From the IMG/VR virus record IMGVR_UViG_3300042320_001322, positions 1 through 24,376 of that record: DNA of 24,376 nt. The stretch is one strand, 5' to 3'. The stretch comes from a virus. A program made the translations under genes and the position numbers. Under the pieces are notes generated by a model. That model saw only the letters and a program-made list of their open reading frames with translations, was not told the DNA's origin and did not search any database. Of the stretch, positions 1-7,670 are shown piece by piece (position 1 is the stretch's first letter; every line of letters starts with the position of its first letter).

Positions 1-2745
1 CGTGGATATGCCCGTTGTTCCGCCAATCGTCAACTTGTTGTAGTAAAGACCGCCGCCACGAAATTCTCTTGCGGCTGTAGATGTGTCAGAAAGAACAATT
101 GTGGATGTTCCTGCAATAAGTGTTGGTGCTATAGAGCAATTCCACACAATATTTGTGCCTGAAAGCGTCCAAGTACCAGAACCCATTTTCAAAGTAGCGG
201 CACTAGTAGAACTATTATTAAACTGCCCCGTTGTCACGTTGTAGGTGACAGCGTCAAACGTCCCCGTGGTAAGTGTCAGGGTTCTTGTTGCCCCCAAAGA
301 CAGCGCATCGGCAAGCTGGACGGTTCCAGATGGGTGGTTGATTGTTACAGGACAGCCAAACTGAACGCCGTTGCTGGTGATGGTTTCTGTTGTGCCGCTG
401 GAAAAAGTGATTGTCCCCGTTGTGCTGGATGACGTAACTCCCGTACCGAATTTCCAGTCGCCGTAAACAACAGGGGTGTTTGTGCTGGTTGTCAGCGTCA
501 TCGCGCTGGTACGCAGTGAAGCGTCAAACGTGCCGATGTTCCATGCGGCGTTAATTGTGATCGTGCCTGTTACGCTGCCAGCGGCTTCATCAAACACCGC
601 CGTGTCTTGCGCCAGCGGGAAGTTGTTGATGTCAGGCGTTCCACCAGACCCTGGTGCCCAGGCCGTAGCACTCCAGTTCTGAGCGCCTGCAAGGTTCCAG
701 TACACCGTCTTGGCAGCAGGGAATGTGATGCCTGTGTTACCCCCGCAGTCACCTGCTCGTGTGGGTGATGCGCCTGATGCTGCGCCAGCAAGGTTGATAT
801 CGCGGAAGTCGCAATCATCGGCAGAGATGGCCGCTGCTGTTATGGTGCGTTGAGTGCCAATGGTGTCGGATCGCAGGAAGATACGCCGCACTGCGGATGC
901 GCCAGCACAGGTCAGGGTGCCGTTGATGGTTTGGTCAGCGGGAAAAGTACAACCCATTAACCCCGCAGATGCTGGTGCTGTAAACGCAAGATTGTTAAAT
1001 GTGTTTGCACCAGTAATACTGTGCGTTTGCGAACCAGTATTTGTAAAAGATAGGTTATAAAAAGTCAATCCTCCACCAGCAAACGATCCGCCAATAGTTC
1101 CAAAGTTGTGATTTAACTGAGAGGTTCCTGCATTGAAAGTAAGGTTAGTGGAATTGGTAAATGTAAACGCATTGTTATTTGAAAAGTTTAAAGTACTTGC
1201 GCCAAGATTTATTGTTCTGACATTGCCGTTGCTTGAAGAAAACGTACCACCAGTTACCGCATACCCCGCTGTAGTAAACGTCCCGTTTGTCACCGTAAGC
1301 GTGTTTGACCCAATGTTCAACGCATCAGCAAGCTGTACTGTGCCGCCGTAGGTGTCGATGGTGATGCCGCTAAATGTTTTGCCTGAACTGGTGATGGTTT
1401 GGGTTGTGCCGCCGGAAAAGGTAAGAGCTGCCGATCCAACAAACGCAGTTCCAGAGCCATTAGTCCAATTTCCATATACCGTTGTTGCTCCAAACGCAAT
1501 GGTTATTGCACTAGTTCTGCCAGACATGTCCACGTTGGGGACATATGCAATGGCAGTATCCAACGTAATGGTTCCCGTCACCGAGCCAGCATTGGTAAAC
1601 GTGGCGGTGTCTTGCGGCAGGGGGAAATTGTCCGTGGATGGGGAGCCAGTTGATGTTGCGGCCCAACCGTTTGCACTCCAGTTCTGAGCGCCAGCCAAGT
1701 TCCAATACACCGTCTTAGGCGTACTAAAAGTGATGTTCCTGCACTCGCCGCGATTGCCGATGCGTGTTCCGCTGATGGGGGCTGATGTGCCACGGACGTA
1801 CAGGCCACGGAAGTCTGCGTCTGTCAGGCTGGGGGTAGAGTTGACCACCAGATCAACAGAAATGCCGTAAGTGGCTGATGCAAAGAACACCCTCCTGTTA
1901 CCTGCTGTGCCTGTGGTGGATAGTGTGCCGTTGATGGTTTGTTGGGCGGCAAAGGTGACAAACGCAATACCGGCTAGTGAGGGAGCCGTAACGGAAAAAT
2001 TGTTGAATGTGTTTATTCCAACAATAGGTCTTGATGTTGCCGTAGAACTGTTTGTCCATGCTACGTTATAAAATATCTGACCGCCAACTGAAATGCCGGC
2101 GCTAGTGCCCGTCAAATTAAATTGAGACGTCCCAGAATTAAATGTTAAATTTGTTGTTGAAGTGGCAAGTATTACCGTTGAGCTATTACCGGTTATAGTA
2201 AAAGTCGATGCGTTTAAATTAATTGTTCTGTTGAGAGTGCCGGACATGGCAAGGCCGCCAGCAACAACCGAATAGCTATTGGCTGAAGAAGTATCAAAAG
2301 TACCAGCTAATACAGAAATACCAAAAACATTAGTTACTGTTATTGCGCTACCAAGCGTCCATGCTCCGCCAGTTCCGTTAAATACCACTTGCCCAGCAAT
2401 TGAAGTGCCGTTAGTGGTTACCGTCCTACCGGTTGTGGTTGAGCTAAACGTGATTGTGCCCGTTGAACTCCACAGCGTCCCCGCCAGCAGCGACATAGAG
2501 CCGCGAACGTCCAGTGTGGGGGAAGTACCCGTAGCAAACGTAACCGTACCTGCTGACACCGTAATGTCCAGACAGGCCAAAGCGCCCGTCATTGTGACGG
2601 TGTAGGTACCGGCTTGGTCAAAGAAGACGCTATCCGCTACGGTCGGGACAGACGCACCACTACCCCCGCCGGAGGACGCGGACCAGTTAGTTGTGCTGGT
2701 GGTGTTCCAAGTGCCGGTGCCACCAACCCAATACCTGTCGGCCAT
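1..2745 (-). CDS. Modular repetitive tail fibre / adhesin (partial, C-terminus off the left edge)
   Basis: The frame is open for 915 codons from ATG 2745 to base 1. I checked every in-frame triplet and found no stop, so this is the second largest gene here although it has no end in the window. An AGGAG sits 5 nt before the ATG, just after the stop of the preceding gene. The protein is very rich in Thr, Ser, Gly, Asn and Ala with few charged residues. It begins MADRYWVGGTGTWN and is built of three modules headed by Y-W-N/V motifs at about residues 5, 347 and 682 (spacing 342 and 335). The third module is cut by the window edge. Modules share motifs such as TVYWNLAGAQNWSA, FPL.QDTA.F and GTVQLADAL. 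This composition and repetition fit a beta-helical tail fibre or surface adhesin at the virion tip. The receptor is unknown. Its place at the end of the tail gene run supports the role. Confidence 0.85.
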   Translation of the reverse strand, partial: MADRYWVGGTGTWNTTSTTNWSASSGGGSGASVPTVADSVFFDQAGTYTVTMTGALACLDITVSAGTVTFATGTSPTLDVRGSMSLLAGTLWSSTGTITFSSTTTGRTVTTNGTSIAGQVVFNGTGGAWTLGSAITVTNVFGISVLAGTFDTSSANSYSVVAGGLAMSGTLNRTINLNASTFTITGNSSTVILATSTTNLTFNSGTSQFNLTGTSAGISVGGQIFYNVAWTNSSTATSRPIVGINTFNNFSVTAPSLAGIAFVTFAAQQTINGTLSTTGTAGNRRVFFASATYGISVDLVVNSTPSLTDADFRGLYVRGTSAPISGTRIGNRGECRNITFSTPKTVYWNLAGAQNWSANGWAATSTGSPSTDNFPLPQDTATFTNAGSVTGTITLDTAIAYVPNVDMSGRTSAITIAFGATTVYGNWTNGSGTAFVGSAALTFSGGTTQTITSSGKTFSGITIDTYGGTVQLADALNIGSNTLTVTNGTFTTAGYAVTGGTFSSSNGNVRTINLGASTLNFSNNNAFTFTNSTNLTFNAGTSQLNHNFGTIGGSFAGGGLTFYNLSFTNTGSQTHSITGANTFNNLAFTAPASAGLMGCTFPADQTINGTLTCAGASAVRRIFLRSDTIGTQRTITAAAISADDCDFRDINLAGAASGASPTRAGDCGGNTGITFPAAKTVYWNLAGAQNWSATAWAPGSGGTPDINNFPLAQDTAVFDEAAGSVTGTITINAAWNIGTFDASLRTSAMTLTTSTNTPVVYGDWKFGTGVTSSSTTGTITFSSGTTETITSNGVQFGCPVTINHPSGTVQLADALSLGATRTLTLTTGTFDAVTYNVTTGQFNNSSTSAATLKMGSGTWTLSGTNIVWNCSIAPTLIAGTSTIVLSDTSTAAREFRGGGLYYNKLTIGGTTGIST

Positions 2746-2747
2746 GC

Positions 2748-2921
2748 TTACTCCTGCGGAGTTTCAACAGGCGGGGCAGTGACGATGGCAATCCAGTTAT
2801 CAAACCGCTGCTGCTTCATCGCTTGAATCTCAGCGTCGGTCATGCCGTGGTTCTCAGGCAGATGAAGGGCGTCCCGAAAGACGCCGTGCGGTGAGTCAAA
2901 CTCAAAGTCGATTTTGATCAT
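2748..2921 (-). CDS. Small conserved phage protein before the fibre gene (57 aa)
   Basis: An ATG at 2921 opens a 57-residue protein beginning MIKIDFEFDSPHGVFRDALH and ending PVETPQE, with stop TAA at 2750-2748. A GGGGG tract lies 7 nt upstream as a weak Shine-Dalgarno. The stop lies 2 nt before the fibre ATG, so the two are likely translationally coupled. The protein is acidic and soluble with no membrane segment. Small proteins of this look sit beside fibre genes in related aquatic phages, from my memory of the families. A fibre chaperone or tail-tip role is possible but cannot be shown from sequence. The gene is real by its tight packing, codon use and lack of an alternative in the interval. 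Confidence 0.8.
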   Translation of the reverse strand: MIKIDFEFDSPHGVFRDALHLPENHGMTDAEIQAMKQQRFDNWIAIVTAPPVETPQE

Positions 2922-2933
2922 CGACTACCCCCA

Positions 2934-3509
2934 TCAACCAGCCAGAGAGAAGGTGTACGATACATTCAATGTATCACCGGATACCACGTTACGATCCCCA
3001 GGCGATTGAAAGTCAGCAGCCGAGAACAGGGTTCCGGTGGAGCCGCCAGCAGTGTTGTTGCTGGTCAAGAACGCACCGCCCACCGTCTGAGTAGCGTTGA
3101 TGCTAAACGATGCGGGGGATGCGCTGTTGGTCACAACAGAGGGGTTGGCATTAGTGGCCGCAGCAAAAGTGGCAGTCGGGCGATTGCCAGCATAAGGAGT
3201 GACTTCAGTCCAGCCAGCGTGGGAGGCCATCGTGTCGCCAGCAGCCGGGGTATTAGACGCGCCAGCACCATACAGGCCGATGTACCAAGTGGTGATCTGG
3301 GTGGTGCTTGTCAAAGCGGTTCCGGCCATGTACTGAAGACCCACGTTGACCACAAGGTTCTGGGACTCAGCGGTCCACTTCAGAATGCCGTCTTTGTCGT
3401 AGCACTCCATGCGGAAGCGGCCAGTGGCTTTTGCCACCTCAGTGTTCTTGGTGCCTGCAATCAAACCGCCAGAAACGGCGTCAGAGGCTTTTGCAATTTC
3501 ATAAGACAT
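2934..3509 (-). CDS. Tail-associated structural protein (191 aa)
   Basis: The start at 3509 has a strong AAGGAG 5 nt upstream (AAGGAGCCACC-ATG). The product is Ala/Thr/Ser/Asn-rich and beta-rich, with a charged N-terminal 45 residues (RFRMECYDKDGILKWTAES) followed by LVVNVGLQYMAGTAL and DTMASHAGWTEVTPYAGNRP. The C-terminal GDTLNVSYTFSLAG is typical of a conserved family found next to fibre genes in many aquatic phages. I recognise the family but know of no established function. The position between the adaptor/tail genes and the fibre suggests a tail-tip or fibre-attachment component. No membrane segment or signal peptide is seen. Confidence 0.75.
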   Translation of the reverse strand: MSYEIAKASDAVSGGLIAGTKNTEVAKATGRFRMECYDKDGILKWTAESQNLVVNVGLQYMAGTALTSTTQITTWYIGLYGAGASNTPAAGDTMASHAGWTEVTPYAGNRPTATFAAATNANPSVVTNSASPASFSINATQTVGGAFLTSNNTAGGSTGTLFSAADFQSPGDRNVVSGDTLNVSYTFSLAG

Positions 3510-3518
3510 GGTGGCTCC

Positions 3519-3935
3519 TTAGTTAATACGGATCAAGGCCGTTTCAGGGTGGAAGGCGGGGAATTGGATTTTAAAGTCCTGCGTAAGCGTCACCTGATCA
3601 AGACCGAAATTTAAAACCCCAATTGCGCGGTTGCTTTTGGTTGAATTGTAGATAAGCGCCCCCCTGACCGAAAACGTGGTGGCGTACCAAATCGGGTCAT
3701 CAAAACTGGCGTATCCAGCGCCGTCGGCAAATGCTACCAACGGATTGAGCAGCGTTTGCCCGCCGGCAACGTACCCGCTGCTGCTGACCTCATTGGCGGA
3801 GGTGTAGATTAAAGTGGAAGGCCCCAAGTTTGCCGAAGAATCGTACAACGCGATTTTGATCGTGTCGGTCAAAAGGTTGTGGATGCCCTCTAGCAACTGA
3901 CCCTTAAAACTGGTGACCAAGCCTGCGGTGATCAT
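3519..3935 (-). CDS. Tail-associated structural protein (138 aa)
   Basis: The protein begins MITAGLVTSFKGQLLEGIHN and continues DTIKIALYDSSANLGPSTLIYT, a pattern I know from conserved phage structural proteins encoded near tail fibres. The ATG overlaps the stop of the upstream adaptor gene by one base (TAATG), so translation is probably coupled. The composition is beta-rich with an Ala/Ser/Tyr-rich middle and no membrane segment. The function is unassigned. By position it is a tail-tube closure, nozzle or fibre-base component. The 9-nt gap to the next gene supports one operon. Confidence 0.75.
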   Translation of the reverse strand: MITAGLVTSFKGQLLEGIHNLLTDTIKIALYDSSANLGPSTLIYTSANEVSSSGYVAGGQTLLNPLVAFADGAGYASFDDPIWYATTFSVRGALIYNSTKSNRAIGVLNFGLDQVTLTQDFKIQFPAFHPETALIRIN

Positions 3936-4603
3936 TACTGCACCTTCAACTTGACTTGGCCATCCACATAAGCATCGCCACGCTGCTTGCCGTCGCCCAG
4001 GTTCTTCAGCAGCATCAGCGCCTCTTTGTACTTGCCGTCGTACAGCGCCATCATGTCGGTTTCCCCCTTCATGAATGTGTATGCCTCGACCAAAGAGCCA
4101 TACAGGAGCACGGAATCAAAATTGTCGCCCAGCCATGTACGGCCGGCAGGGACTTCCGTTATGGACTCGGGGTAGTAGTAGTAGTGCAGTTCTACGCCAT
4201 ACGCAGCGTTTGGCGTGGGGCCCAAAATAAACGACAACTCGTCCGTAATCGTCGGCCCGTCTACGGTCGGCCCAAAAATGGCGTAATACTTGGGGAGCCC
4301 AGTGGCGGTCGGCGAAGGGTAGACCTGCCGGATGTAGTTGACATCTACGTTCTTGAGAAACGAATAGTTTCCGCTGTTGTCGATGACTGCCAACGAGTAA
4401 GTGGACAGATAATCGCCTGGGGCAGACAAATATTTGTTGTTTGCACTTAAACTGCCAGTGGCGTTCTTTCTCAAGTTGGCAAGCTGCACCGTGTTGTAAA
4501 TACGTTGCTCGGCCTGTTGGATAAAGGTATCCAACTCGGTAGTCGTGAAAGACGTATTTTCGGTGTAGCTTTCGATGGCGTTTTTAAGCTCTGTGTAGTT
4601 CAT
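3935..4603 (-). CDS. Neck adaptor protein, SU10-adaptor type (222 aa)
   Basis: The N-terminus MNYTELKNAIESYTENTSFT, then LDTFIQQAEQRIYNTVQLANLRKNA, matches my memory of the phage SU10-type adaptor family (head-to-tail connector). Later motifs include KYLSAPGDYL, LPKYYAIFGPT and LHYYYYPESI. Such proteins form a ring under the portal and link the head to the tail. ATG 4603 overlaps the previous stop as ATGA (4 nt), with GGAG 8 nt upstream. The length of about 220 residues is usual for the family. Alternative names for relatives are tail tubular A-like or gp11-like connector. Confidence 0.8.
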   Translation of the reverse strand: MNYTELKNAIESYTENTSFTTTELDTFIQQAEQRIYNTVQLANLRKNATGSLSANNKYLSAPGDYLSTYSLAVIDNSGNYSFLKNVDVNYIRQVYPSPTATGLPKYYAIFGPTVDGPTITDELSFILGPTPNAAYGVELHYYYYPESITEVPAGRTWLGDNFDSVLLYGSLVEAYTFMKGETDMMALYDGKYKEALMLLKNLGDGKQRGDAYVDGQVKLKVQ

Positions 4604-4935
4604 GTGATCTCCACCGTCACAGGAGACAAAATCCCGCCTGCATAAAGCTGCTTTGCCGGCTGCATGGGCTGCATCCCAATACTAGCAATTGTTGTGTCCA
4701 CCGTCAATCCAACGTAAACGGTGACTGCCATTCTGGCCTCTGGCCTGGGCTGATACAAAGCAATCGGCTCGTTGATCGTTCGCTTGGGCTCCAACTGCGG
4801 ATGCTTGGGCTCGTAGCACTCCCGGCAGACCTTGAAACCTTTCCAGTCTTTGATCAGGGCGTTCAGCTTGAACCGCTGCCCGCACTGGTCACACAGGGCT
4901 ATCGCATATTTGCCAGAGACGTAACCACCGGGCAT
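4600..4935 (-). CDS. Zinc-ribbon neck-region protein (111 aa)
   Basis: Two CxxC knuckles are visible, C15-x2-C18 (CDQC) and C37-x2-C40 (CREC), separated by 18 residues. This is a classic zinc ribbon of the kind seen in a conserved phage family containing 'YEPKHPQLEP'. The C-terminal half is hydrophobic and beta-rich and ends LYAGGILSPVTVEIT. The start at 4935 has GAGGT 6 nt upstream. It lies between two adaptor genes with 4-nt and 2-nt junctions, so it is likely a structural or assembly factor of the head-tail neck. Zinc binding is inferred from the Cys spacing. The biochemical role is unknown. Confidence 0.75.
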   Translation of the reverse strand: MPGGYVSGKYAIALCDQCGQRFKLNALIKDWKGFKVCRECYEPKHPQLEPKRTINEPIALYQPRPEARMAVTVYVGLTVDTTIASIGMQPMQPAKQLYAGGILSPVTVEIT

Positions 4936-4937
4936 GG

Positions 4938-5615
4938 TTACCTCGCTTGGTACATCGGCACAGCAAAATAACCGGACCGCTCCCGGTCCTCAGCCGCAGC
5001 GCGAGCAAACTCCTCATCGTACATGGCCTTGAGCAGCTGAATACGATCCGGAGCCTTTTTGACGGACAAATAGTACGCCACCCCCGCCACCAAGCAAGGC
5101 AGGAACCGGAAAGAGACATCGGCAGTGTTTGTGAACGCGCCTGCATCCTGAATGCGCCGAATGGCATAGTACCGGAAGATGTAGGACTGCGTTGCATCCG
5201 GGGCCGGGTACAAGAACAGCTTTGCAGGGGCGGTGCGCTGCACAAAATACTGGGCGGGACGGGACTGAGTTGACTTATTGGGGATGTGCAGGTACTCCGC
5301 GTACCCAATTCGGTCAATTGTGATGTCCTGCTGTGTCGGCAAGCCCGTGTTGGTGCGGATGACCGCTGACAAGGCGTCTACAGTGTCGTCTGGCAGCGTG
5401 TACTCATACTGCCCGGTAACCAAGGCAACCTGCCGCTGCTCAATCGTCCACAAATTCAGCCCCCTGTTGGCCCATTCTGAAAACATCAGATTGATGGACC
5501 TTAGGGCCGTCTTCATGTCGTAGCCATCCCTGGCTTCAAGGCCGCAGCGTTCATAGGCTTCGACGATGATGTCGTCGAAGTCTAGGTTGAAAGTAGCTGT
5601 GCCCGAGGTGGCCAT
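4938..5615 (-). CDS. Head-tail connector / tail accessory factor, P22 gp4-like (225 aa)
   Basis: The sequence FDDIIVEAYERCGLEARDGYDMKTALRSINLMFSEWANRGLNLW... is the signature of connector proteins of the P22 gp4 / gp6-like kind. It starts with an N-terminal alpha-helical part (residues 10-60) and continues into a beta-rich domain with VTGQYEYTLPDD and LFLYPAPD. Such proteins extend the portal and seal the DNA channel. No good Shine-Dalgarno precedes ATG 5615. The preceding stop is 3 nt away, so translation may restart by coupling. It shares general fold features with the 222-aa adaptor two genes on, suggesting old duplication or two neck rings. Confidence 0.78.
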   Translation of the reverse strand: MATSGTATFNLDFDDIIVEAYERCGLEARDGYDMKTALRSINLMFSEWANRGLNLWTIEQRQVALVTGQYEYTLPDDTVDALSAVIRTNTGLPTQQDITIDRIGYAEYLHIPNKSTQSRPAQYFVQRTAPAKLFLYPAPDATQSYIFRYYAIRRIQDAGAFTNTADVSFRFLPCLVAGVAYYLSVKKAPDRIQLLKAMYDEEFARAAAEDRERSGYFAVPMYQAR

Positions 5616-5618
5616 GGC

Positions 5619-5837
5619 TTAGTAGATCGTAGCAGTGCGAGGGCGGGCTGCGCCCACGCCACGGACCTTGACGTTATCGCCTGAAATAGACTTTTTTACG
5701 GGCTGGCTCAAAGTTTTGCCTTGGGGGCCTGCGGTATCAGGACCACTGGCATAGATTGCGCCGCCTTTGGCAAAGCCCTTCTTGGCAATGCCTTCTCCGC
5801 GCATGGCGAGGCCGCCTTTTTTCATGCCGTGTTTCAT
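5619..5837 (-). CDS. Small basic Gly/Lys-rich phage protein (72 aa)
   Basis: The protein begins MKHGMKKGGLAMRGEGIAKK and is strongly basic, with KGG and AKKG repeats. It ends in VRGVGAARPRTATIY, resembling the end of the 61-aa protein at 6491-6676 (RGVGVARNKQCKMY). ATG 5837 overlaps the stop of the DUF6496-like gene as ATGA. Similar basic mini-proteins occur among structural genes of aquatic phages, and some are virion-associated. DNA or capsid binding is plausible from charge but not shown. It contains no membrane segment. Confidence 0.7.
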   Translation of the reverse strand: MKHGMKKGGLAMRGEGIAKKGFAKGGAIYASGPDTAGPQGKTLSQPVKKSISGDNVKVRGVGAARPRTATIY

Positions 5838-5998
5838 TTCTTGCCGCCTTTCTTCTTGGCCGGTTTGGACATGCCCGCTTCGCTTAGGCCGATTGCGATA
5901 GCTTGCTTGGGGTTAGTAACTTTTTGGCCTGACGAAGACTTGAGCTTTCCGGCCTTAAATTCATGCATCACTGTCTTGACTTTGTTAGTTGCTCGCAC
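5834..5998 (-). CDS. DUF6496-like small phage protein (54 aa, GTG start)
   Basis: The core MHEFKAGKLKSSSGQKVTNP followed by KQAIAIGLSEAG is the typical DUF6496 pattern as I remember it. I place the start at GTG 5998 because AAGGAG lies 7 nt upstream. It also restores the usual 'KVKTVMHEFK' N-terminus, whereas ATG 5968 has no Shine-Dalgarno. The C-terminal tail SKPAKKKGGKK is strongly basic. The gene overlaps the end of the membrane coiled-coil gene by 14 nt and the next start by 4 nt (ATGA). The function of the family is unknown. Location among virion genes suggests a minor structural or DNA-binding role. Confidence 0.85.
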   Translation of the reverse strand: MRATNKVKTVMHEFKAGKLKSSSGQKVTNPKQAIAIGLSEAGMSKPAKKKGGKK

Positions 5999-6233
5999 TG
6001 CGATGCTCCTTCATGAAGTCGTCAATCTTCTTCTCAAGCCGGTCAAGCCGGTCCAAGACGCGATTGATGTCGGTATGCACCTCCGCTTTGGTGACATACT
6101 CTTTCGCAATCTCTTCCCGAGTGCGATTCAACAAAATTTGAATCCGCTTGACCTCGTCCGTCGACACCTTGACCCAAAACAAGATCAAGGCGGAGACCAA
6201 AGAGAGCGCGGCGTTCCACAGGGTCACATCCAT
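5985..6233 (-). CDS. Membrane-anchored coiled-coil protein, holin or spanin candidate (82 aa)
   Basis: Residues about 4-22 (TLWNAALSLVSALILFWVKV) form one hydrophobic transmembrane helix. They are followed by a charged heptad-like region from about residue 25 to 78, including VHTDINRVLDRLDRLEKKID. The ATG at 6233 has GGAAG 7 nt upstream and follows the previous stop by 1 nt. A single N-terminal helix plus cytoplasmic or periplasmic coiled coil is common in small phage lysis or virion proteins. No lysis cassette is otherwise visible in the window. The holin/spanin assignment is an inference. A tail-associated membrane protein is the main alternative. Confidence 0.7.
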   Translation of the reverse strand: MDVTLWNAALSLVSALILFWVKVSTDEVKRIQILLNRTREEIAKEYVTKAEVHTDINRVLDRLDRLEKKIDDFMKEHRSASN

Positions 6234-6234
6234 T

Positions 6235-6489
6235 TCAGCACTTCCATGCTCTCAGGCTTTTGTTGATCCGGCTATTCGGGTCCTTGGCCGTTTTCTCGCT
6301 AGTCAGCTTCTTCTTCATGCCTTCCATACGGGCACAAAAAGAATCTTTGCGAGAGCCCCCTTCAGGCTGGGGCGGCTTCAGGCCCGGTTTGCCCGGATTG
6401 GCACGGTTGTAGGACGCCCTCCCTTTGGCGTTCAAGCCGCCTTTGGGATTTTTTCCCTCTTTGCGCTGCCAAGCCGGGGTTTTAGCCAT
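6235..6489 (-). CDS. DUF6321-like basic phage protein (84 aa)
   Basis: From M at 6489 the product begins MAKTPAWQRKEGKNPKGGLN and has the conserved AKGRASYNRANPGKPGLKPP and SRKDSFCARMEGM stretches. It ends NSRINKSLRAWKC. This is the DUF6321 pattern as I know it. I prefer 6489 over the upstream in-frame codon at 6534 because the family starts with this motif. It is highly basic (Lys/Arg-rich) and lacks membrane segments. It follows the preceding stop by 1 nt without a clear Shine-Dalgarno, so coupled translation is likely. Function is unknown. The family is often found near capsid and tail genes. Confidence 0.83.
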   Translation of the reverse strand: MAKTPAWQRKEGKNPKGGLNAKGRASYNRANPGKPGLKPPQPEGGSRKDSFCARMEGMKKKLTSEKTAKDPNSRINKSLRAWKC

Positions 6490-6490
6490 G

Positions 6491-6676
6491 TCAGTACATC
6501 TTGCACTGCTTGTTGCGGGCCACGCCCACACCACGCGGCGCTACAGAAGAAAAGGGCTTTTGGTAGTTCTTGCGAGGGGTTTGCTCAGGACCACCCTTAG
6601 ACATGTCCTGTTTTTGAGCCCCAGGTTGCACTTCGCCCTGGTACTGATCAATCGCCATTTTTGCTGCTCGTCCCAT
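6491..6676 (-). CDS. Small basic phage protein with RGVGVAR...CKMY tail (61 aa)
   Basis: The sequence starts MGRAAKMAIDQYQGEVQPGA and ends SVAPRGVGVARNKQCKMY. The Shine-Dalgarno AAGGAG lies 6 nt before ATG 6676 and overlaps the stop codon of the upstream gene. The protein is basic and Gln/Pro/Lys-rich. Its C-terminal 'RGVG-AR-Y' motif recurs in the 72-aa protein at 5619-5837, hinting at a common binding site or distant duplication. It sits between beta-rich head/tail proteins and the DUF6321-like gene. No function is known to me. Confidence 0.72.
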   Translation of the reverse strand: MGRAAKMAIDQYQGEVQPGAQKQDMSKGGPEQTPRKNYQKPFSSVAPRGVGVARNKQCKMY

Positions 6677-6686
6677 GATGGACTCC

Positions 6687-6983
6687 TTAACCGTAGAAAA
6701 ACGTCACCGAAGTGATGTTGCTGAGGGTGAGATACGGATCAGCTTCAAACCTGACCCCGTCATTTGGGATCAGCAAGTACATGCACCCCGTGCCTGATGT
6801 GCTTGCAGGCGTGGCCAGATTGATAAGCTCGGTGCCCGATGTTCCACCATCTTTAAACGAGATGGAGCCGGCAGTGCCGGCAGGAACATAGTAAATCGCC
6901 TTGATGCGAGCGCGAGGCAGACCGATCCCGGTAGCCCCGGTAGCGGTCATCGTCTTGGCTTTTACGTCATATTGAAAGCCCAT
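6687..6983 (-). CDS. Small beta-rich virion protein (98 aa)
   Basis: The protein starts MGFQYDVKAKTMTATGATGI and continues with beta-rich segments (IKAIYYVPAGTAGSISF, CMYLLIPNDGVRFEADPYL, ITSVTFFYG). The ATG at 6983 has AGGAG 6 nt upstream. Its size and composition resemble capsid decoration or head-fibre base proteins, and it directly follows a Thr/Ala-rich structural protein downstream of the major capsid gene. There is no catalytic motif or membrane helix. Decoration of the capsid is an inference from position and fold-like composition. Confidence 0.7.
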   Translation of the reverse strand: MGFQYDVKAKTMTATGATGIGLPRARIKAIYYVPAGTAGSISFKDGGTSGTELINLATPASTSGTGCMYLLIPNDGVRFEADPYLTLSNITSVTFFYG

Positions 6984-6996
6984 GGCGGACTCCTAA

Positions 6997-7530
6997 TCAA
7001 GCCGTACGGGTGAATACGTAGGCTGTTGCGCTGGAGAACATGATGGTAAAGCGGGCAAGACCAGTCGCACCAGAAGCAACGGTCAGGTCGCCAAACGAAG
7101 CTGCGGTGTCAACCCCAGCACTAGACAAGACGCCATTGGTTGCAGCAGCAATCGTCACGGTGTTTGCGCCAGCGGTGTTATCAATGTACAGGTCCATCAC
7201 GGTGCCACGGGTTGCTCCCAAAGCTGCACCTAGCAAGGTGCCAGTGGGCAGCGTGATCGTGGTCGCCAGGGCCGAAGTCGAGGTGATGTAGCCAGTTGCA
7301 ACCTGTGCTGCAGTGGCGGTGGCCGTAGCGTTAATCGCAGCGGTGGTGGGGTGGTTTTGGTCAGTAAAAACCAGATTTGTGGCGGTCAAATTTGTGGTGG
7401 TCAAATCCGTGACACTGGTAGTAGCCCCAAAAGTGGCATTTACAGTGACTGCGCCAGTCGTGGCGCTTTTGGTGATGGATTGAAAGCCGTTCTGCGAACG
7501 AACCGGGCCAGTGAAAGTGGTGCTTGCCAT
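6997..7530 (-). CDS. Thr/Ala-rich head or fibre-like structural protein (177 aa)
   Basis: The N-terminus MASTTFTGPVRSQNGFQSIT is a recurrent start of phage virion proteins. The rest is Thr, Ala and Val-rich with alternating beta pattern (LTTTNLTATNLVFTD, GTVMDLYIDNTAGANTVTI, FTIMFSSATAYVFTRTA). It has GAGGA 5 nt before ATG 7530. It is the first gene after the capsid terminator and so may start a new transcript or be reached by read-through. A capsid-surface or head-fibre protein is most likely. Enzymatic function is unlikely. Confidence 0.72.
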   Translation of the reverse strand: MASTTFTGPVRSQNGFQSITKSATTGAVTVNATFGATTSVTDLTTTNLTATNLVFTDQNHPTTAAINATATATAAQVATGYITSTSALATTITLPTGTLLGAALGATRGTVMDLYIDNTAGANTVTIAAATNGVLSSAGVDTAASFGDLTVASGATGLARFTIMFSSATAYVFTRTA

Positions 7531-7630
7531 TTGTTCCTCACATGCGAGTATGTTGGCGGCGCTCTGTCTGCATGTCGTCAGCCGGGACTGTCAGAAACGC
7601 CGGGGACCCCGGAATGAAACCAATATACAC

Positions 7631-7662
7631 CAAAAGAAAAGGGAGCACAAGGCTCCCTTTTC
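7631..7662 (-). terminator. Rho-independent terminator after the major capsid gene
   Basis: An 11-bp perfect stem GAAAAGGGAGC / GCTCCCTTTTC (7636-7646 and 7652-7662) encloses the 5-nt loop. On the minus strand it lies 8 nt after the capsid stop and is followed by TTTTGG, making a U-rich tail. It probably limits read-through into the next genes and so adjusts the ratio of capsid to downstream proteins. The A-rich side would also give a weaker plus-strand terminator. Confidence 0.85.
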
Positions 7663-7670
7663 TCGGTTTC

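Noticed and set aside
7600-7612. Palindrome CCGGGGACCCCGG between the capsid terminator and the next gene
   Set aside because: It is short, has a 1-nt centre and no promoter elements around it. It is recorded but not called as a site.
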